This document shows positions 9,201-16,516 of a stretch of 39,479 bases of DNA, piece by piece (within the stretch, counting starts at the first letter, position 1; the number at the start of each line of letters is the position of its first letter). The stretch is from JAFDVL01 sp043736395. Lineage in GTDB: Bacteria > Acidobacteriota > Blastocatellia > RBC074. A program made the position numbers and the translations under genes. The notes beneath the pieces are model-generated. The model did not search any database and was not told the DNA's origin. It saw only the letters and a program-made list of their open reading frames with translations. The stretch spans positions 1-39,479 of the forward strand of contig JAYTCQ010000173.1 in the NCBI GenBank assembly GCA_043736395.1, in the 5' to 3' direction.

Positions 9201-10742
9201 TGCCGAATAAAAAATCGTCAAATCACGCAGCTTCCACATCGCTTCGTCATCATCAGCAGCACTGGTGTTGTAGCTCGGATTCGTTCCCGCACCCCAGCTT
9301 TGTGAATGCACGCGAACCCCGGTGTCGTAGGCCTGCTGCATAATCAAAGCCTGACCAACATTCAGTCCATCAAGATTATTATCGGGATGTCCGACATCTT
9401 GGAAAACAATGCGGGCATCACGCGCGACCCCGTCGTTACTGGTTCGTGTAGCAATTCCTGGAACAGCTCCTGAACCGTCAGCGGCGTAATCGCGTCCCGC
9501 TCCCACGCTGACAACGTGTGTGCCGTGATAGCCGCCGTTGTCATCATAGGCAACGGCATTACGGTAAGAACCTCCCAGCATTTCATTCGGATCAAGAACT
9601 TTGCCGCCGTTCGGATTATTCGCATTATCAATTAACGTGCCGCGTCCCATCACGTAATAGGTCAAAATTTTATTGTTAGGATTCGTCACGGAAAACGGTA
9701 GAAATCCGTTCACTAACGCAGACGTCGTAGTGCCGTAAGAAAGCGTTTGCGCAGCGGCATCCGCGCTCAAACGAAACTGCGCGTGATCGGTGTCAATGCC
9801 GGAATCCGCAAAGCCGATAATTTGTCCTGCTCCCGTCAATCCATTTTTATAAAGTGGCGTCACATTCGATCCGGTAACGGTGCCGGATTGAATAATTTTT
9901 ACACCGTTATCGTTTTCGAGCTTTGGGCGCGCATAACGTTCGATCCATTCGACGCCCTCCAGATTGGCCAATGCATTTAAAAGTGCCGGTAATTCGGTCG
10001 AAGAAACTTCGACCATTCCCGAAGCCCGATCAGCAGCTTCGATCACATCAGATTTTTTTTGCAGGTTCATCGCAGCTAACACGGCTTTCGCCGCTTCTGC
10101 TTTTTCACCGCTAAAAAGATTGAAGGCGATCATCACATTTGATGCCGCTTCTAATGAATTTTTATTGGCTGACGCATTCGCCATTTGCGCGAGTTCAGGT
10201 TCAATCTTTAAGCCAGCGCCGTACGCACCAACCCAGCGGAATTCACGGTTCGCGTTGCTCATCAATTGTGCCTGAATCTTTGCCGGAGCTTTCACGAGAT
10301 ACGCATTATTTGGGATATACGCCTTAATTTCGTATCCATCCTTGCGAAGTTTTTCCGTTTGCGCAGGCTGAATTGTATCGCTGAACTGCACGATCAAATA
10401 GGAGGCAGCAACAGACGCCTGTGCTTCGTTGCGTGCCTGATTACTGGCTGAAGCTTTAGTCATTTCCAGTTGGACACTTCCGATAGAAACGGCTTTCGGA
10501 ACTTCCTGCAACGGGTCAAATTCCGCCGCACGCAGCAGCAGCATTCCTTTATTTTTCATTTTCGCATCCAGCTCCTGAAGGCGTGGAGAAGGCTTGGACG
10601 CTCGCTTTGATTGCGTTGCGTCATTTGAATCATCATTCATATTTGCCTGTGTGCGGCTCTTAGCTAACAGCACAACTGAGGCAAAGACAGCTAAAATTAA
10701 TAGTAAAATAGCAACAGATCGCGTCTTGAAAAAATTTGGCAT
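6216..10742 (-). CDS. S8 (subtilisin/KP-43-like) serine peptidase with TIGR03437 C-terminus
   Basis: A 1508-residue exported subtilase. A hydrophobic signal segment (about 7-27) precedes a propeptide-like region to about 270. The catalytic triad is visible as Asp313 (FADSGID), His406 (GGYHGTHV) and Ser617 (GTSFSSP), with oxyanion Asn516 (SAGNSG). The insert between Asp and His and the HGPARDGRIKPDILAP block resemble KP-43-type peptidases. A jelly-roll domain follows (ITLVWADP through VPGTYTVKIIG). A middle beta-rich region of several hundred residues has no assignment, and the last 230 or so residues are TIGR03437 (YVGAGTRFG, YSGLAPGYVGLWQVNVRLP). I chose the ATG at 10742 over a TTG two codons earlier; neither has a clear Shine-Dalgarno. 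It is probably secreted and degrades external protein. Confidence 0.92.
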   Translation of the reverse strand: MPNFFKTRSVAILLLILAVFASVVLLAKSRTQANMNDDSNDATQSKRASKPSPRLQELDAKMKNKGMLLLRAAEFDPLQEVPKAVSIGSVQLEMTKASASNQARNEAQASVAASYLIVQFSDTIQPAQTEKLRKDGYEIKAYIPNNAYLVKAPAKIQAQLMSNANREFRWVGAYGAGLKIEPELAQMANASANKNSLEAASNVMIAFNLFSGEKAEAAKAVLAAMNLQKKSDVIEAADRASGMVEVSSTELPALLNALANLEGVEWIERYARPKLENDNGVKIIQSGTVTGSNVTPLYKNGLTGAGQIIGFADSGIDTDHAQFRLSADAAAQTLSYGTTTSALVNGFLPFSVTNPNNKILTYYVMGRGTLIDNANNPNGGKVLDPNEMLGGSYRNAVAYDDNGGYHGTHVVSVGAGRDYAADGSGAVPGIATRTSNDGVARDARIVFQDVGHPDNNLDGLNVGQALIMQQAYDTGVRVHSQSWGAGTNPSYNTSAADDDEAMWKLRDLTIFYSAGNSGPAPLTITKDTKNGILVGGTNSPTNSGSIEDLSTSSSHGPARDGRIKPDILAPYRVNAATETAGISGPFANPTSTTAMDAAVNPSAPNNNRSFSGIQGTSFSSPMAAGGAILARQYFTDGYYPSGARNAANTFNPSNALIKAIVLNSGRNVTGLRSADDGTSGASAPLPNNGQGWGRMTLDDALYFPGDRRELKVVADIWNGATAADASRPAANPSIMTGQTHTYQITNVSTVEPLRITLVWADPKGTTGASVALTNNLDLEVTDPQGKVFRGNVNFASAYSQPANGAAFDNKNPLEAVYVQYPVPGTYTVKIIGANVPGNGQMGITAQPGNQVIDSNRQGYAVVATGNFTAGAVPILALNRSTISGGVNADRFISRNETSTATLNINNLTAVISTNVTAQISVAATSQVPANLVRINGQPAGQAASLAIGDIAAATSVDRAIQITLLNNASIQPGQIITFDVTLTQGNGAAVASQFAVTVAQKLLTYRTRFEPTADPGEAGVIVIPEADWSLRTDANANRPTSTDAYAGNWSLTSSVKAAGSSASLSDPSGVGASFGVSTTTRTSGVFDDTRWWTKRIALPGLTVDSGTGLVTNPSATAQILAGIESFDVDVNADFSGDINVPGLGGDAVIMRIRNYNNTVSLTTADDTGQSGFTNFIELESNTVSTNGFRHFGGTTFATGNGSFAVNTGTPNNSDVAFRLELQLRRNGNNQTGEGVFFDNLVVRMRTADTAIYAAPLTTPSVTVNAANFAPAEVAPGALVSTFGNGLPTNVTVDQGVTAFPLPTVMGGVSVRVNGMLAPLLYVGAGTRFGTNGAFQINYQLPFEATPGMAFVEVLNNGNPVTSEFLTVRNSAPGIFSFTSDGKGQIAALNQNYQANGAAIPEVRGNVIQIYATGTGAQLIDSVTRQRATLPTAIAPPGDGSKLFLTENLPMVTIGGIPAIIEYSGLAPGYVGLWQVNVRLPANAPTGNAVPVILSLDGRTSNQTTVAVN

Positions 10743-10877
10743 AAACAATTTTTGAGATCGGTCAATTGTAAAAAATACAAAGAAATAAAAGGAATCTTCA
10801 CTTCTTTAAGTGGCTAACGTGGGATGCTTAAAGCCTCAGATGAGCAGGGGTCGGCTTTGGGTTGTCTAATATTTACG

Positions 10878-10941
10878 ATAGGCGTTCCGCCTGTCGTATA
10901 AACAAACGTCCCGCCGTCGCGTGAACAGGCGGGACGCCTAT
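10878..10941. repeat. 17-bp inverted repeat downstream of dnaJ
   Basis: ATAGGCGTTCCGCCTGT (10878-10894) pairs with 10925-10941 with one mismatch. The 30-base loop carries a third partial copy of the core (CGTCCCGCC). It lies seven bases past the dnaJ stop codon on the minus strand, with no T tract. It is a palindromic intergenic element, possibly with a transcript-end role. Confidence 0.7.
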
Positions 10942-10947
10942 TCTACC

Positions 10948-12054
10948 TTATCCAAAAATTTCGCGGACTTTGTCACTTAACTTACGCGGTTGATTTTTTT
11001 CCTCTTCGAGTTTGCCTAATTGTTCGAGTAATTTGCGCTGTTCACGATTCAATCGCGTTGGAGTCTGGACTGTCACGACGGCAAATAAATCGCCACGCTC
11101 CGGGCCTTGCAAAGAAACTATACCTTTGCCTCTGACACGGAAAACCGAACCAGTTTGCGTCCCTTCAGGAACTTTCAAATCCGCTTCGCCGTCCAGCGTC
11201 GGAACTTTTATCTCCGCTCCCAGCGCTGATTGCGAAAAAGTAATCGGCACATTTACATAGAGATTGTTGCCTTGACGTTCAAATAATTCATGTTCCTGCA
11301 CTTCAATGAAAACATATAGATCACCGCGCGGGCCGCCCTGAATTCCGGCTTCACCTTCTCCGGTAATCCGTAAGCGTGCACCAGAATCAACTCCGGCAGG
11401 AATCTTAATTTCGATTTTATGATCTTTCTCGACGCGTCCCGCGCCCTGACAGCCCTTGCAATAATTTGTGATGGTCCGTCCGGTTCCACGACATTGATGA
11501 CAGGTACGACTAACCGAGAAAAATCCTTGTTGGAATCTGACCTGTCCGGCTCCACCGCATAAACCGCAAACGTTGATGGAGCTACCAGGAGCGGCACCGC
11601 TACCCGAACAAATATCGCAATTTTCAAAACGCGGAATATTTATTTTGGTTTTGTAGCCGTTGGCAGATTCTTCCAACGTCATGGATAAATCGTAACGCAA
11701 ATCCGCTCCACGTTGAGAGCCATCTCTCCGCATGCGACGTGAGCCACCAAATAGTTCACCGAAAAGGTCGCCGATGATGTCTTCAAAGCCTGAAAAATCC
11801 CCGCCTGTCCAGGCTCCATTGCCGCCGACTCCCACACCGGAATGTCCGAACCGATCATAGCGCGCACGATTTTCCGCATTCGATAAAACACCATAAGCTT
11901 CGGCAGCTTCCTTAAACTTTTCCTCAGCCACACCGTCGCCAGGATTGCGGTCAGGATGATGCTGCATCGCTAATTTGCGATACGCAGTTTTCAGCTCCTG
12001 TTCTGAGGCTGTTTTGGTTACACCTAATACGTCGTAAAAATCTCGTTTGCTCAA
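10948..12054 (-). CDS. dnaJ: chaperone DnaJ
   Basis: A 368-residue type I J-protein, the cochaperone that stimulates DnaK ATPase and delivers unfolded substrates. The J domain (1-70) carries HPD at 33-35. A Gly/Phe-rich linker (about 71-105) is followed by four zinc-binding CxxCxGxG repeats with cysteines at 146/149, 163/166, 185/188 and 199/202, and then the C-terminal substrate-binding domains. Length is normal. The first codon must be TTG at 12054: the nearest upstream ATG runs into a stop, and no later ATG keeps the J domain. GAGG lies about eleven bases upstream. The terminator at 12131-12172 separates it from the preceding gene, so dnaJ probably has its own promoter, which I cannot place with confidence. 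Confidence 0.96.
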   Translation of the reverse strand: MSKRDFYDVLGVTKTASEQELKTAYRKLAMQHHPDRNPGDGVAEEKFKEAAEAYGVLSNAENRARYDRFGHSGVGVGGNGAWTGGDFSGFEDIIGDLFGELFGGSRRMRRDGSQRGADLRYDLSMTLEESANGYKTKINIPRFENCDICSGSGAAPGSSINVCGLCGGAGQVRFQQGFFSVSRTCHQCRGTGRTITNYCKGCQGAGRVEKDHKIEIKIPAGVDSGARLRITGEGEAGIQGGPRGDLYVFIEVQEHELFERQGNNLYVNVPITFSQSALGAEIKVPTLDGEADLKVPEGTQTGSVFRVRGKGIVSLQGPERGDLFAVVTVQTPTRLNREQRKLLEQLGKLEEEKNQPRKLSDKVREIFG

Positions 12055-12130
12055 GTCTCTAGTACCTCTTTGCGGGATGGGGCATAAGGAGAAATCTTAC
12101 CACAAGTCTGTGGACGATGGGAACGTTTGC

Positions 12131-12172
12131 CAAATAGAAAAAGCCGGAGTAAATTTCTTTCACTCCGACTTT
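12131..12172 (-). terminator. terminator after the small secreted protein, before dnaJ
   Basis: Read on the minus strand, AAAGTCGGAGT pairs with ACTCCGGCTTT (one G-U wobble) over an 11-base loop and is followed by TTTCTATTT. It starts 23 bases after the stop of the 12195-12842 gene. It implies that dnaJ is transcribed at least partly apart from dnaK. Confidence 0.8.
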
Positions 12173-12194
12173 GCATAATCATGATTCGGTTGAA

Positions 12195-12842
12195 TTAACG
12201 AACATTATTGATGGAATTTTTCACAGTGTCATGTTTGGTTTTCAAAACACTTCCCTTTAAGACTCCATCGGCTCCAACTTCGACTTCGACGCCTTCATCC
12301 ATAAGAGTTGTGAATTTTGTTCTAAGGTTTGAGCGAGAAGTGCTGATGCCAGCTTTTTGTGAATTTTGCTTTGTTACCAGAATCGTCAACTGGACTTCCA
12401 TTTCGTCCGGGGCAGATTTTTCTGTTTTTACGGCAGGTTTATCATCATCACCTTCAATAACAATTTCAGCTTTGACGACACGCGTATCCGACTTCGAGTC
12501 TTGTTCTTTGATGGCCACGGGCTGGTGCATCCGCTTTCCGGTAGCTTGTCCTGACGCAACATCGCGTGGAGAAATAACCGATGAAGATTTCTCAGGAGCG
12601 ACTAATTTCAACGTAAATTTTCCAGCCTCAAGATTTGTGAATTCAAAATTTCCGTTCGCGTCTGGATAAATGGTTTTGAGTTGTGAGGAACCTCCTGGCT
12701 TACGTCCGAGATTCACACCCACGCCGGGAATTGGTTCTCCCGGTCTGTTGGCATTGTTTTGCGCAGCAGTAGATTTCGACTGGGACATTCCAGGAATTAT
12801 TAATCCAGCCATCAGCATAGTAAATAAAAGTAACTTTTTCAT
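12195..12842 (-). CDS. secreted protein of unknown function between dnaK and dnaJ
   Basis: A 215-residue protein with a clear signal peptide (MKKLLLFTMLMAGLIIPGMS). Residues about 50-85 (YPDANGNFEFTNLEAGKFTLKLVAP) resemble the beta-sandwich of carboxypeptidase-regulatory or SpaA-like domains, and the remainder is polar and Lys/Asp-rich. I recognise no enzymatic motif. The ATG at 12842 has AGGA about seven bases upstream and is preferred to a GTG two codons earlier. Its place inside the dnaK/dnaJ block is unusual: nothing in the protein suggests a chaperone role, and a terminator follows it, so it may be an insertion into an ancestral chaperone operon. Confidence 0.75.
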   Translation of the reverse strand: MKKLLLFTMLMAGLIIPGMSQSKSTAAQNNANRPGEPIPGVGVNLGRKPGGSSQLKTIYPDANGNFEFTNLEAGKFTLKLVAPEKSSSVISPRDVASGQATGKRMHQPVAIKEQDSKSDTRVVKAEIVIEGDDDKPAVKTEKSAPDEMEVQLTILVTKQNSQKAGISTSRSNLRTKFTTLMDEGVEVEVGADGVLKGSVLKTKHDTVKNSINNVR

Positions 12843-12927
12843 ACGCACATCCTTAAATTAGTAAATTGTAATTGTTGGGTCGCACAGCTTGGATGCAGTT
12901 ATTTACCAGCCGTTGCCTGACAAAAAA

Positions 12928-13036
12928 AGTTCGCAGTTCGCAGTTAAGACAGTTCATGGCAAGACTGCGAACTGTTTTTACTGCGAACCGCGAACTTCTT
13001 CAACTGCGAACTTCTTTTCTGTGAAATGCGAACTTT
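12928..13036. repeat. TGCGAACT-rich foldback element, copy 1
   Basis: About 109 bp built from repeats of GTTCGCAGT and its complement ACTGCGAAC. An arm at 12928-12944 is complementary, with one mismatch, to ACTGCGAACCGCGAACT at 12980-12996, and further TGCGAACT units follow to 13036. The element abuts the dnaK stop codon. The same 17-mer occurs at 32173-32189 in copy 2, and both copies end in GCGAACTTTTT. No transposase is present. Confidence 0.8.
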
Positions 13037-14860
13037 TTAATGCGTTCCTGCTTTCATTGGAGTATTGAACATAATTTCCGTGAGTTTCATTCCAAATTTT
13101 TCTAATTCTTCGAAAGCGGCTTTCAATTTGTCCATTTCATCACTGCGATAGGCCAGTTCCGCCCGCGCCATCACCTGTCGGGCTGAGGCCTGATCTTCAT
13201 CTGACATCATTGCTCCGAATTCACCAAACGTACGTCGTGTGCTTTCAATGAGGCCATCCAATCTGGTGCGGGCAATGATGAATTCTTTCATCACTTTATC
13301 AGCTTGTTGATTGCGTGTGGCTTCTTCAATCAACCGAGAAATTTCATCCGGGCCTAAACCTGAAGATGGTGTAACGCGGATCGTTTGCTCACGTCCGGTG
13401 GATTTATCGTGCGCGCCAACGTTAACAATTCCGTCCGAATCAACGTCAAACGTCACCAGAATTTGAGCTGAACCGCGTGGGCCTGCCGGAATATCTGCTA
13501 ATTCAAATTTAGCGAGACTTCGATTTCCGCGAGCCAGTTCGCGTTCACCCTGCAAAACGTGAACTTCAACTGTCGTTTGATTATCCGCGACTGTCGTGAA
13601 TGTCAGGGCCTTTTTCAAAGGAATACTGGAATTTCGTTCAATGATTTTCGTAAACAAACCACCGCGGGTTTCAATTCCCAGCGACAACGGTAAGACGTCA
13701 AGCAGGACGAGTTCCTTAACTTCGCCACTCAGGACAGCACCTTGAATGGCAGCGCCAATGGCGACGACTTCATCAGGATTAATTTCCGACGAAGGATTTT
13801 TGCCAAACATTTCTGTTACTTTCTGGCGTACCAGCGGAGTTCTCGTCTGCCCACCGACTAGCAAAACTTTATCAATATCTTCGGGTTTGAGCTTGGCGTC
13901 CCAGAGCGCTTTTTCGCAAGGCTCTAAAGACTTTTCGACTAAATCCATGATCATTTCTTCAAACATCGCTCTGGTCAGCACTTTATTGAAATGTTTCGGG
14001 CCTAAATTATCGGAAGCGATAAATGGCAAATTGACGTTCGTTTCGCTTGTGGTAGAAAGCTCGCATTTAGCGCGTTCAGCCGCTTCTTTTAAACGATGAA
14101 GCGCCGGACGATCACTATGAAGATCGATACTCGTCTCAGCTTTAAACTCAGCAATGATCCAATCAACGATTTTCATGTCGAAGTCTTCACCACCAAGAAA
14201 GGTGTCGCCCGAAGTGGAAAGGACTTCAAACACTCCGTCATGAATATCCAAAATTGAAATATCGAACGTGCCGCCGCCCAAATCGTACACCACAATTTTT
14301 TCCGATTCTTCCCGGCCTAATCCATAAGCCAGCGCCGCCGCCGTTGGTTCGTTCAAAATTCTCAACACATTGAGTCCGGCAATTTTTCCAGCATCTTTCG
14401 TGGCTTGTCGTTGCGCGTCATCGAAGTAGGCAGGAACCGTCACAATGGCATCTTCTACAGGTTCGCCTAAATATTCTTCAGCGCTTTGGCGCAAACGTTG
14501 CAGGATGATGGCCGATAGTTCGGCTGGACTGTAATCACGTCCAAATAATCGTACTCGCGCATCACCATTGGGACTTTCGGTAATGGGATAGGGCGCGTTA
14601 TCCTGCATTCTACGAACTTCAGGCGAATTAAGCTTACGTCCAACTAAACGCTTCACAGCATAAATCGTATTGGCGCCATTCGTAGCAGCCTGACGTTTGG
14701 CAATTTGCCCGACAAGGCGTTCGCCGGATTCCTGAAAACCAACTACGGAAGGAGTGGTTCGACCACCTTCTTTGTTTGGTATAATTTGCGCGACGCCACC
14801 TTCCATAATCGAAACGCAACTATTAGTGGTTCCTAGATCAATGCCAATTACTTTTCCCAT
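13037..14860 (-). CDS. dnaK: chaperone DnaK (Hsp70)
   Basis: A 607-residue Hsp70: ATP-driven cytoplasmic folding chaperone working with DnaJ and GrpE. The nucleotide-binding domain starts IGIDLGTTNSCVSIM (5-19) and includes VPAYFDDAQRQATKDAGKIAG, ILNEPTAAALAYG and VYDLGGGTFDIS. The substrate-binding beta domain starts near residue 390 and a helical lid follows. The protein ends in NTPMKAGTH, about 30 residues shorter than E. coli DnaK and without the acidic EEVxDK-type tail. The ATG at 14860 is fixed by the conserved N-terminus, although no clear Shine-Dalgarno is seen. It lies 164 bases after hrcA; grpE, usual between these genes, is absent. Confidence 0.97.
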   Translation of the reverse strand: MGKVIGIDLGTTNSCVSIMEGGVAQIIPNKEGGRTTPSVVGFQESGERLVGQIAKRQAATNGANTIYAVKRLVGRKLNSPEVRRMQDNAPYPITESPNGDARVRLFGRDYSPAELSAIILQRLRQSAEEYLGEPVEDAIVTVPAYFDDAQRQATKDAGKIAGLNVLRILNEPTAAALAYGLGREESEKIVVYDLGGGTFDISILDIHDGVFEVLSTSGDTFLGGEDFDMKIVDWIIAEFKAETSIDLHSDRPALHRLKEAAERAKCELSTTSETNVNLPFIASDNLGPKHFNKVLTRAMFEEMIMDLVEKSLEPCEKALWDAKLKPEDIDKVLLVGGQTRTPLVRQKVTEMFGKNPSSEINPDEVVAIGAAIQGAVLSGEVKELVLLDVLPLSLGIETRGGLFTKIIERNSSIPLKKALTFTTVADNQTTVEVHVLQGERELARGNRSLAKFELADIPAGPRGSAQILVTFDVDSDGIVNVGAHDKSTGREQTIRVTPSSGLGPDEISRLIEEATRNQQADKVMKEFIIARTRLDGLIESTRRTFGEFGAMMSDEDQASARQVMARAELAYRSDEMDKLKAAFEELEKFGMKLTEIMFNTPMKAGTH

Positions 14861-14880
14861 AATTCGTATGCTCGTTTTCT

Positions 14881-14904
14881 GGTCAGTGAAACTATCACTT
14901 TACC
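14881..14904. promoter_or_regulatory. inverted repeat upstream of dnaK (possible operator)
   Basis: GGT-c-AGTGA-aacta-TCACT-tt-ACC forms a 24-bp dyad 20 bases upstream of the dnaK ATG. It is not a CIRCE sequence. A role in heat-shock control is a guess from its position only. Confidence 0.3.
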
Positions 14905-15024
14905 AAAAATGTTATTCGTTTGAAGAAACTACAATTCTTATGGGTTGTTTAAAGGGAACTAATACAGAGAAGCTGCGCGGGGAGCGCAAGGAGAGAACTT
15001 GAGGGGCAATTAGTAAGCAAAAGA

Positions 15025-16128
15025 TCAACTCATAACTGTGGCAGGAGCCTCAGTTAGAACGCGTTCCAAGGTACGCGCGACATAGCTTACCACATTTATT
15101 GTCCGAGCGTACTCCATTCTTAATGGGCCGACTACCCCAAGATGACCGCTCATTTGATTGCCATAGCGAAAAGAGGCAGTGACAACACTACAACGCCTTA
15201 AACTTGGCATGTTATTTTCTGAACCAATCCGGATCGAAACGGCACTTTGCTCCTGCTCAAAGTTCATGTATTCATTGAGTAAAGCAATTAAACGGCGCTT
15301 TTCTTCGAAAACCAGGAACAATTCACGCAATCTTTCCAGATCAGCAAATTCAGGACTCGCTAAAATATTTGAGGCGCCTTCCACAAAAACTTCAGGGTCG
15401 GAATCTCCGTCGCGGCTTAATCCTCGATGACAAAGCAAAATCGCATTTTGCAATAATCGGTCATACAGAGCTTTTTCTTCCGTCATTCGACGGACTAATT
15501 CTTCGTGAATCGCACTTAAAGTCTTACCGGTGAAGTGGGCATTCAAATATTTTGACGTCCGATCCAATTCATCCTGACTAAAATCTTCAGCGACGCGCAC
15601 GAGCCGATCCTGAACCAATCCAGCGCGTGAAATGGTAATCACCAAAATTCGACCATCGCTGATTCTAACAAATTCAATATGTTTGACCACATCACGATTG
15701 ATGTTTGGTGAAATCACAATCCCGACACTATGCGAAAGATGCGACAGCAGATGCGAAGCGCGAGACATGATCTGATCAGCACTGGGCAAACTGTCACTTA
15801 ACATTTCGCGCTGGATCATCTCTTCATCATCCTGCGAAATTTGCGTCTGTCCTAAAATATTATCAACATAAAACCGATAGCCTTGATCGGTTGGGATTCG
15901 ACCCGCTGAAGTATGCGGCTGCTCTAAAAATCCTGCGTCTTCCAGATCAGACATAATATTGCGAATGGTCGCAGGAGACAGTCCTTCGCTCGACAATTTT
16001 GAGATAGTCCGCGACCCTACCGGCTCACCTAGCGCCAGATGGTTTTGGATAATGAGCGTTAAAAGCTCACGTCCCCGCTTGTCTGCCATCTCAAATTTAT
16101 TATTCATGTAGTTATAGTCGAGCGCCAT
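15025..16128 (-). CDS. hrcA: heat-inducible transcription repressor HrcA
   Basis: A 367-residue HrcA. The N-terminal winged helix reads GEPVGSRTISKLSSEGLSPATIRNIMSDLEDAGFLEQPHTSAGRIPTD in short order (about 35-82), followed by YRFYVDNIL and a GAF-like dimerisation domain. The C-terminal FRYGNQMSGHLGVVGPLRMEYARTI block is typical. HrcA represses chaperone genes by binding CIRCE when stabilised by GroEL. Compared with usual HrcA there is a short N-terminal extension: in-frame ATGs at 16107 and 16089 are alternatives, and none has a convincing Shine-Dalgarno. It is first in the hrcA-dnaK block, but no CIRCE sequence is visible near either gene. Confidence 0.95.
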   Translation of the reverse strand: MALDYNYMNNKFEMADKRGRELLTLIIQNHLALGEPVGSRTISKLSSEGLSPATIRNIMSDLEDAGFLEQPHTSAGRIPTDQGYRFYVDNILGQTQISQDDEEMIQREMLSDSLPSADQIMSRASHLLSHLSHSVGIVISPNINRDVVKHIEFVRISDGRILVITISRAGLVQDRLVRVAEDFSQDELDRTSKYLNAHFTGKTLSAIHEELVRRMTEEKALYDRLLQNAILLCHRGLSRDGDSDPEVFVEGASNILASPEFADLERLRELFLVFEEKRRLIALLNEYMNFEQEQSAVSIRIGSENNMPSLRRCSVVTASFRYGNQMSGHLGVVGPLRMEYARTINVVSYVARTLERVLTEAPATVMS

Positions 16129-16208
16129 CTCTGATTATTTTTGAGAAAAATATCGCTGTGACCAAAGGATAGTGAGAAGAACAATTCAAGACATTATTGC
16201 TAATGCTT

Positions 16209-16231
16209 TTAATGAGCGAGCAGCGCATTAA
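16209..16231. promoter_or_regulatory. 23-bp dyad upstream of hrcA (possible operator)
   Basis: TTAATG (16209-16214) and CATTAA (16226-16231) are exact complements, and the next three positions add GC/GC pairs after one mismatch, around a GAGCA centre. It lies between the predicted hrcA promoter and the coding start, where CIRCE usually sits, but its sequence is not CIRCE. Function is inferred from position only. Confidence 0.3.
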
Positions 16232-16254
16232 ACTCAGCTATGTCCTCACGCTAA

Positions 16255-16283
16255 AATTAACATCTGCAAACAAACAATGTCAA
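16255..16283 (-). promoter_or_regulatory. hrcA: candidate hrcA promoter
   Basis: On the minus strand a perfect TTGACA (16278-16283) is followed after 17 bases by a weak -10, TTAATT (16255-16260). It is 127 bases upstream of the hrcA ATG at 16128. The perfect -35 and correct spacing argue for it; the poor -10 argues against. Confidence 0.4.
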
Positions 16284-16365
16284 GTATTTATCGCTTAGCA
16301 TTTCGGTCATATTAACGTTCTAAATTTCTAATAATAATGACCTCAAAATTCTGCAATAAAAGGAC

Positions 16366-16394
16366 TTGGCATTTTAAACACTTGTGTGTAGAAT
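16366..16394 (+). promoter_or_regulatory. strong sigma-70-type promoter of the ribbon-helix-helix gene
   Basis: TTGGCA (16366-16371), a 17-base spacer and TAGAAT (16389-16394). It lies in the 388-base gap between the divergent hrcA and RHH genes and would give a leader of about 115 bases. Apart from this promoter, the hrcA promoter and the dyad at 16209, I see nothing defined in the gap. Confidence 0.7.
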
Positions 16395-16516
16395 ACAAAT
16401 GGTTAAACAAGTCCCGACCACTAACAAGAGTTTGTTCTGTTTTCAATTCACTGGTTAGAGCAGACTCAATATATTTGAAACTACTATTACTACTATACGG
16501 AAAGGATTGCCCAGTC

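Noticed and set aside
9964..10275. 103-codon + strand reading frame opposite the subtilase propeptide
   Set aside because: It is antisense to a clear coding frame, has no start signals and no family resemblance.
14861..16300. CIRCE operator
   Set aside because: Neither TTAGCACTC nor GAGTGCTAA, nor a close variant in pair, occurs upstream of hrcA or dnaK.
16337..16516. N-terminal extension of the ribbon-helix-helix protein
   Set aside because: The extension starts upstream of the promoter and has no ribosome site; the ATG at 16517 has both.
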